From Comamonas thiooxydans (GTDB lineage Bacteria > Pseudomonadota > Gammaproteobacteria > Burkholderiales > Burkholderiaceae_C), in NCBI RefSeq assembly GCF_000964545.1, contig NZ_BBVD01000003.1:248001-312000 (forward strand): a stretch of DNA of 64,000 bases. Reading direction: 5' to 3'. Position numbers and translations under genes: made by a program. The notes below the pieces were generated by a model, which did no database searches, had not been told where the DNA came from, and saw only the letters and a list, made by a program, of their open reading frames with translations. Shown piece after piece: positions 59,930 through 64,000 of this stretch (positions are counted from its first letter, which is position 1; every line of letters begins with the position of its first letter).

Positions 59930-60633
59930 GCGGATGGACGATCTTTCTACTCATCGTGGCCCTGGTCTACTGGGTGCTGCGCGGCGGCTTCAAGCGCCTC
60001 AAGGAGGCCAGGCAACGCGGCGACATCATCAGCTACCAGGCGGGCAGCCAGGAGCGCAACTGGGCCCTGGCCCTGGCCCACCCCATGGCCTACCACGCCA
60101 TGCAAGGCGGCTTTGCCAGCGATCTGCATGGCGCTGACGATGCGCTGGCCAGGCAGCTGCGCCCCATGATCCTGCACCATCTTGGCCTGCGCACCGACCT
60201 CAGCGACGAACAGGTGCGCCAGCAACTGCCCGACGCACTGCGCCAGCGCTGGTTCATGCTGGATCTGCAGCGCCTGCAGCGCAGCGACGACGTGCGCGCC
60301 GCAATGGCGTTTGCCTGCGCGCGCGTGACCTTTTTTGTGCGCAGCGCCAGGCTGCTGGAATGGACGGACGAAGCCCTGCATTGGGATATCCTTCAGCTCA
60401 ACGCACAGCGCGCCCAGCAATGCTTCGACAGCTGGCTTGCTTTCGGTCAGGCCTATGCACAGGGCCGCGCACAATGGCTGGCACAAGGCCGCAGCGATAT
60501 ACTGGGCAAGGCCTTCACGTCCGAAGAAGTGGCGCAATGGGTGACGCAGGAGCAGCACCCCTGGCATGCGATGAGCTGGAATCTGCCGCTGACCGGCGAT
60601 GAGGCAAAGCCCGCCTCCGAGCCTGCGGCATAA
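59926..60633 (+). CDS. DUF1266-domain membrane-associated protein
   Basis: About 235 residues. An N-terminal transmembrane segment (IFLLIVALVYWVLRGGFKRL) is followed by a helical domain with ALHWDILQLNAQRAQQCFDS WLAFGQAYAQGRAQW and WVTQEQHPWHAMSWNLPL, the DUF1266 pattern. DUF1266 is of unknown function and is found in bacteria with varied partner genes. The start overlaps the previous stop by four bases (ATGA). It should be in the same operon as the helical-repeat and PcfJ-like genes. Confidence 0.75.
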   Translation: MSGWTIFLLIVALVYWVLRGGFKRLKEARQRGDIISYQAGSQERNWALALAHPMAYHAMQGGFASDLHGADDALARQLRPMILHHLGLRTDLSDEQVRQQLPDALRQRWFMLDLQRLQRSDDVRAAMAFACARVTFFVRSARLLEWTDEALHWDILQLNAQRAQQCFDSWLAFGQAYAQGRAQWLAQGRSDILGKAFTSEEVAQWVTQEQHPWHAMSWNLPLTGDEAKPASEPAA

Positions 60634-60655
60634 GTGCGGGACACCCGCAAAAACC

Positions 60656-60681
60656 GAGGGACTGCCAGGCAGTCCCTTTTT
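60656..60681. terminator. Terminator shared by convergent genes
   Basis: GGGACTGCC-A-GGCAGTCCC perfect palindrome with T-tract, between the DUF1266 operon and the NlpC/P60 gene reading towards it. Confidence 0.8.
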
Positions 60682-60700
60682 ACATCCGCGGCGCGGGCAT

Positions 60701-61255
60701 TCAGGCAAAGATACTTCGGGCTTCCGTGAATCGCTTGGCGAAGTACACATTGTCCATGCGTACCCGCTGCACCGTTCCGCCGCTGGACGGCGCGTGCACA
60801 AACTGTCCGTTGCCCACAAAAATTCCCATATGGGAATAGCGCCCGCCCAGAGTGTTGAAGAACACGAAGTCGCCGCGCATCAGATCGCGTCCGTCCACCG
60901 GGTTGCTGGCCTGCGCCCATTGCGATGTGGTGCGGGGCAGGCGCATTTCCGTGATGCCCCCCACGGCCCACTGAATCAGGCCGCTGCAGTCAAAACCGCC
61001 TTCAGGCGAGTTGCCGCCATAGGTGTAAGGCGTGTTGACCACCAGCATGGTGCGCGCCAGCAGCGACTCGCGCAGCTCTGCATCCAGACTCAGGGCATTG
61101 GCCGGGCGCACGGAAGATCCGCCTTGCGCAGCAGGCCGGGGCTTGTCTTTGGTGGTGGAACACCCTGCCAGCACCGCAAGCAGCGAACCCGCCAGCATCA
61201 GCGCGCCGCGGCGCTCCAGACATTGAGGCAGAGGTTGCCGCTGGCCCGCCTCCAT
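60701..61255 (-). CDS. NlpC/P60-family lipoprotein (peptidoglycan endopeptidase)
   Basis: About 184 residues. Lipoprotein signal LMLAGSLLAVLAGCSTTKDK. The NlpC/P60 catalytic triad is GGFDCSGLIQWAVGG (Cys), GGRYSHMGIFVGNGQF (His) and the following VHAPSSGGTVQRVRM with the third polar residue. It cleaves stem peptides between D-Glu and diamino acid. The internal ATG with AGGA ribosome site was preferred to earlier Met codons, since it places a normal n-region before the signal. Confidence 0.9.
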   Translation of the reverse strand: MEAGQRQPLPQCLERRGALMLAGSLLAVLAGCSTTKDKPRPAAQGGSSVRPANALSLDAELRESLLARTMLVVNTPYTYGGNSPEGGFDCSGLIQWAVGGITEMRLPRTTSQWAQASNPVDGRDLMRGDFVFFNTLGGRYSHMGIFVGNGQFVHAPSSGGTVQRVRMDNVYFAKRFTEARSIFA

Positions 61256-61347
61256 GAAAGTCCTGTCTTGTAGCTTCATGGAAAGGCATGTTCTCAGAAA
61301 GCCGCCCATACAGCCACCTTCTACCCACAATTACTGCGCTTCTTTAC

Positions 61348-61441
61348 AAAAAAGTGAGCTGCTCTCGCTTGTCATTCCTTTGATTCAGATGCATTTCTCA
61401 TCCAAACCCATAAACAACAAGCGCAAGCAGCTCACTTTTTA
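61348..61441. terminator. Long inverted-repeat hairpin downstream of ffh
   Basis: Arms AAAAAAGTGAGCTGCT ...CGCTTGT and ACAAGCG...AGCAGCTCACTTTTT surround a ~45-base loop. On the minus strand it ends in a T-tract, so it can end ffh transcripts. The arm core GAGCTGC/GCAGCTC relates it to the hairpin after fis. Confidence 0.7.
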
Positions 61442-61478
61442 TAGATCGCTGATCTCAAACCAAGCCCCCCCCCAACTC

Positions 61479-61587
61479 AGGGACAGCGAGCAAGCGCCTA
61501 TGCCGGCCGCGCCGCCGCGCAGCGAGGTTGTCGTCCTCCTTGGGGCGCCCGGCCAGGGGAAGCCGCGCAGCGGCTCAGGGGGAGCTA
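61479..61587 (-). repeat. Dispersed GC-rich intergenic hairpin repeat, copy 3
   Basis: On the minus strand after the ffh stop: CTCCCCCTGAGCCGCTGCGC, GGCTTCCCCTGG, GGAGGACGACAACCTCGCTG and CGCGGCGGCGCGG. It is the same element, in the same orientation, as after purH and nadC. Confidence 0.75.
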
Positions 61588-62979
61588 TCAGAACGGCAGC
61601 TTGGGCATGCCGCCGCCGCCCATCATGCCCTTCATGGCCTTCATGCCGCCCATCTTCTTCATCATCTTCATCAGACCGCCGCCCTTGAACTTCTTCATCA
61701 TGGTCTGCATCTGCTCGAACTCCTTGAGCAGGCGGTTGACTTCCTGCACCTGCACGCCTGCGCCGTCGGCAATACGCTTTTTGCGCGTGGCCTTGATCAG
61801 GGCGGGGTTCTTGCGTTCCTTGAAGGTCATGGAGCAGATGATGCCTTCCTTGCGCTTGATCTCGCGCTCGGCCTTGTCCATATCGACCTGACCGGCCTTG
61901 CCGGCCAGCTCGGCGGGCAGCTTGTCCATCAGGGTCGAGAGACCGCCCATCTGCTTCATCTGCTGCAGTTGGGCCAGAAAGTCGTTGAGGTCGAAGCCGT
62001 CGCCGCTCTTGAGCTTCTCGGCCATCTTCTGCGCGGCTTCCATGTCCACGCCCTTGGTGACCTGCTCGACCAGGGCCACGATGTCGCCCATGCCCAGCAC
62101 GCGCTGTGCGTGGCGGTCGGCATCGAAGACTTCCAGGCCGTCGATCTTTTCCGAGACACCGGCGAACTTGATGGGCGCGCCCGTGATCTGGCGCACCGAC
62201 AGCGCAGCACCGCCGCGAGAATCGCCGTCGAGCTTGGTCAGAACGATACCGGTCAGCGGCAGCGCTTCCTTGAAGGCCTTGGCCGTGTTGACCGCATCCT
62301 GGCCCTGCATGGCATCGACCACGAACAGGGTTTCGACGGGCTTGAGCGTGGCGTGCAAATCCTTGATTTCGGCCATCAGCAGCTCGTCGATGGCCAGACG
62401 GCCGGCCGTATCCACCAGCAGCACATCGAAGAAATGCTTTTTGGCGTAGTCGATCGCGGCCACGGCGATATCGTGGGGCTTCTGGTCGGGCGTGGAAGGG
62501 AACCACTCGGCGCCAGCCTGGGCCGTCACGGTCTTGAGCTGCTCGATGGCCGCGGGGCGATAGACGTCACCCGAGACCGTGAGCACCTTTTTCTTGCGCT
62601 TTTCGATCAGATGCTTGGCCAGCTTGGCCGTGGTGGTGGTCTTGCCGGCGCCTTGCAGACCAGCCATCAGAATGACGGCGGGAGGCTGGGCATTGAGGTT
62701 GATGTCGGCCACGCCTTCGCCCATGGTCGCCGCCAACTCCTTGTTGACGATGGACACCAGCACCTGGCCGGGCTGCAGCGAGCTGATGACTTCCTGGCCC
62801 AGCGCCTTTCCCTTGACGCGGGCAATGAAGTCGCGCACCACGGGCAGGGCCACGTCGGCCTCCAGCAAGGCCATGCGCACTTCGCGCAGCATGTCCTGCA
62901 CATTGGACTCGGTGATGCGGGCCTGGCCGCGCATCTCTTTGACAAGGCGCGAGAGTTTATCGGTGAGTGCGGAGGCCAT
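61588..62979 (-). CDS. ffh: Signal recognition particle protein (Ffh/SRP54)
   Basis: GTPase that binds signal sequences with 4.5S RNA and targets ribosomes to FtsY. About 463 residues. N domain helices, then the G domain with LMAGLQGAGKTTTTAKLAKH, LLVDTAGRLAIDELLMAEI and VLTKLDGDSRGGAALSVRQI, and the Met-rich M domain (MKKFKGGGLMKMMKKMGGMK) at the C-terminus. Start at the ATG before MASALTDKLSRL; a TTG upstream is unlikely. Divergent from the ccsA-like gene, a common betaproteobacterial pairing. Confidence 0.97.
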   Translation of the reverse strand: MASALTDKLSRLVKEMRGQARITESNVQDMLREVRMALLEADVALPVVRDFIARVKGKALGQEVISSLQPGQVLVSIVNKELAATMGEGVADINLNAQPPAVILMAGLQGAGKTTTTAKLAKHLIEKRKKKVLTVSGDVYRPAAIEQLKTVTAQAGAEWFPSTPDQKPHDIAVAAIDYAKKHFFDVLLVDTAGRLAIDELLMAEIKDLHATLKPVETLFVVDAMQGQDAVNTAKAFKEALPLTGIVLTKLDGDSRGGAALSVRQITGAPIKFAGVSEKIDGLEVFDADRHAQRVLGMGDIVALVEQVTKGVDMEAAQKMAEKLKSGDGFDLNDFLAQLQQMKQMGGLSTLMDKLPAELAGKAGQVDMDKAEREIKRKEGIICSMTFKERKNPALIKATRKKRIADGAGVQVQEVNRLLKEFEQMQTMMKKFKGGGLMKMMKKMGGMKAMKGMMGGGGMPKLPF

Positions 62980-63472
62980 AAGCAAAAAGCATTCGAAAGT
63001 TATGGATGGACGGGAGTCGTGCGCGAGCGCGCAGCACGGTTCCGGGCAGCTTGCGGACCCAGCTCAGGCGAGGCGAAGCTGCATGAACAGGCATTTTACC
63101 CGCTGCCCTTGATTGACGATGCCCCGCAGGCTTGTCCGTGATCTGCCTCAGGCGTGCAAGGTCGCTGCGCCCTGCCTCACAACTCCCTCGAAAGAGACCA
63201 GACCGGTCCTGAATGGACCTTAATGGACCTGAATCGAGCTCTCCTGCAAGTCCTTGCGCGTGGCGCAGGACTGGCCGGCTGGGCGGGAAGACTGGAGACA
63301 TCGCCCGGCAGGAGAAAATCCTTGAAGAACGGGCTCGAAAGTCGACGATCTGCTCGCAAGCGCTCAAACCCACGCTCATGACCGGGTTCAGGCAGTGCTT
63401 TATGCACAAAATTGCCGGACGGCAGCGGCCTGCAAAAGATGAGTGCGGGCCAGCGGCACTATCATAGAAAGC
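62980..63472. other. Divergent intergenic region between ffh and ccsA-like gene
   Basis: About 490 bases. No RNA gene or protein recognised. It should hold promoters for both genes, but no clean -35/-10 pair stands out. Confidence 0.4.
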
Positions 63473-64000
63473 ATGCTCTCCCAACCGCTCACCGCAGCTG
63501 GCCCCATTGGCTGGATCCTGGCCATGGCCGCAGCCATTGCCTACGCCATTCCTGCACTTGCCACCCAGCACCTGCAAGAAGCCGGTGCCCGTCGCTGCCT
63601 GCGCCTGGCCTGGGCACTGCATGCCCTGCTGCTGGGCTGGGGTCTGCTTGGCGAGCTGCCGCACTTCGGCTTTGCTCCTGCACTCTCTATCACTGCCTGG
63701 CTGGTGCTGACCGTCTATGTGGTGGAGCAGCAGCTCTACCCGCAGCTGCGCTCGCGCTGGCCGCTGTCCATGCTGGGCAGCGTGGCCGTGCTTCTGGCCG
63801 TGGTGTTCCCCGGCACTCCGCTGCACGTCAACGCCTCGCCCTGGCTGCCGCTGCATCTGGCTCTGGGTATTGCTTCCTACGGCCTGTTTGCCGCAGCCGT
63901 CGTTCATGGCGCGCTGATGAGCCATGCCGAGCGGCAGATGCGCCAGGGCGGCGACCATGACAGCGGACTGCCGCTGCTGACGCTGGAGCGGCTGACCTTC
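63473..64000 (+). CDS. CcsA/YpjD-like cytochrome c assembly membrane protein (C-terminus cut off)
   Basis: The plus frame reads MLSQPLTAAGPIGWILAMAA then AIAYAIPALATQHLQEAGAR and further hydrophobic segments (ALHALLLGWGLLGELPH, SITAWLVLTVYVVEQQLYP, VAVLLAVVFPGTPLHVNA, LALGIASYGLFAAAVVHGAL). This is the inner-membrane CcsA/HemX-like family seen next to ffh in betaproteobacteria, a relative of the heme-handling WWD-domain proteins; the tryptophan-rich loop itself lies beyond the window. 176 codons present, family about 270. Confidence 0.8.
   Translation, partial: MLSQPLTAAGPIGWILAMAAAIAYAIPALATQHLQEAGARRCLRLAWALHALLLGWGLLGELPHFGFAPALSITAWLVLTVYVVEQQLYPQLRSRWPLSMLGSVAVLLAVVFPGTPLHVNASPWLPLHLALGIASYGLFAAAVVHGALMSHAERQMRQGGDHDSGLPLLTLERLTF

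Noticed and set aside
1..64000. CRISPR arrays, rRNA genes, insertion sequences or prophage integrases
   Set aside because: No regularly spaced direct repeats, no rRNA-like sequence and no transposase or integrase motifs were found in the frames read.

Overview
The window looks like a chromosomal segment of a high-GC betaproteobacterium of the Comamonadaceae, most likely Comamonas or a close relative. This is inferred from gene content and style: three Bug/TctC solute-binding proteins, the dusB-fis and ffh/ccsA neighbourhoods, a nadC regulated next to a Nudix-type NAD regulator, and intergenic GC-rich hairpin repeats typical of that family. No database search was possible.

Layout. 1-13 kb is mostly housekeeping on the minus strand: a truncated amino-acid permease, a PAP2-like membrane protein, a membrane cytochrome c, purH, dusB-fis, a D-Ala-D-Ala dipeptidase-like lipoprotein, a Bug protein, nadC with two matching 17-bp operators and a NAD-regulator gene, and a PAS-PAS-GGDEF diguanylate cyclase. 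13-34 kb is a looser accessory patchwork with several decayed genes (an SDR remnant, an MXKDX-repeat remnant, a frameshifted HTH-nitroreductase fusion, a DUF1428 3' fragment). It holds an ECF sigma/anti-sigma pair facing a ferritin-like/DUF3455 operon, a catalase-like peroxidase, an HD phosphohydrolase, a stand-alone ModE-type HTH with an orphan ModE-box, a copper-chaperone-like HMA protein, a DUF4382 lipoprotein, a usp-terC-usp group, and a second diguanylate cyclase. 34-43 kb returns to core genes: ychF, a MOSC protein, a ubiquinone-type hydroxylase, dsbC, an M61 peptidase, an enoyl-CoA hydratase, two tandem tRNA-Met genes and an MFS carrier.

44-49.5 kb reads as an aromatic hydroxy-acid module: LysR regulator, benzoylformate decarboxylase, a ketopantoate-reductase-family dehydrogenase that could be a D-mandelate dehydrogenase, and two Bug binding proteins. 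49.6-54.3 kb is molybdate uptake (modE divergent from modA, then modBC) followed by fdhD, which matures molybdenum-dependent formate dehydrogenase. 55-64 kb holds miaB, a tightly overlapping three-gene operon of unknown function (helical-repeat protein, PcfJ-like protein, DUF1266 protein), an NlpC/P60 lipoprotein, ffh and the start of a ccsA-like gene.

The best candidates for under-described biology are the helical-repeat/PcfJ/DUF1266 operon, the ECF regulon with matching divergent promoters, the HTH-nitroreductase fusion, and the orphan ModE box beside a short ModE protein.
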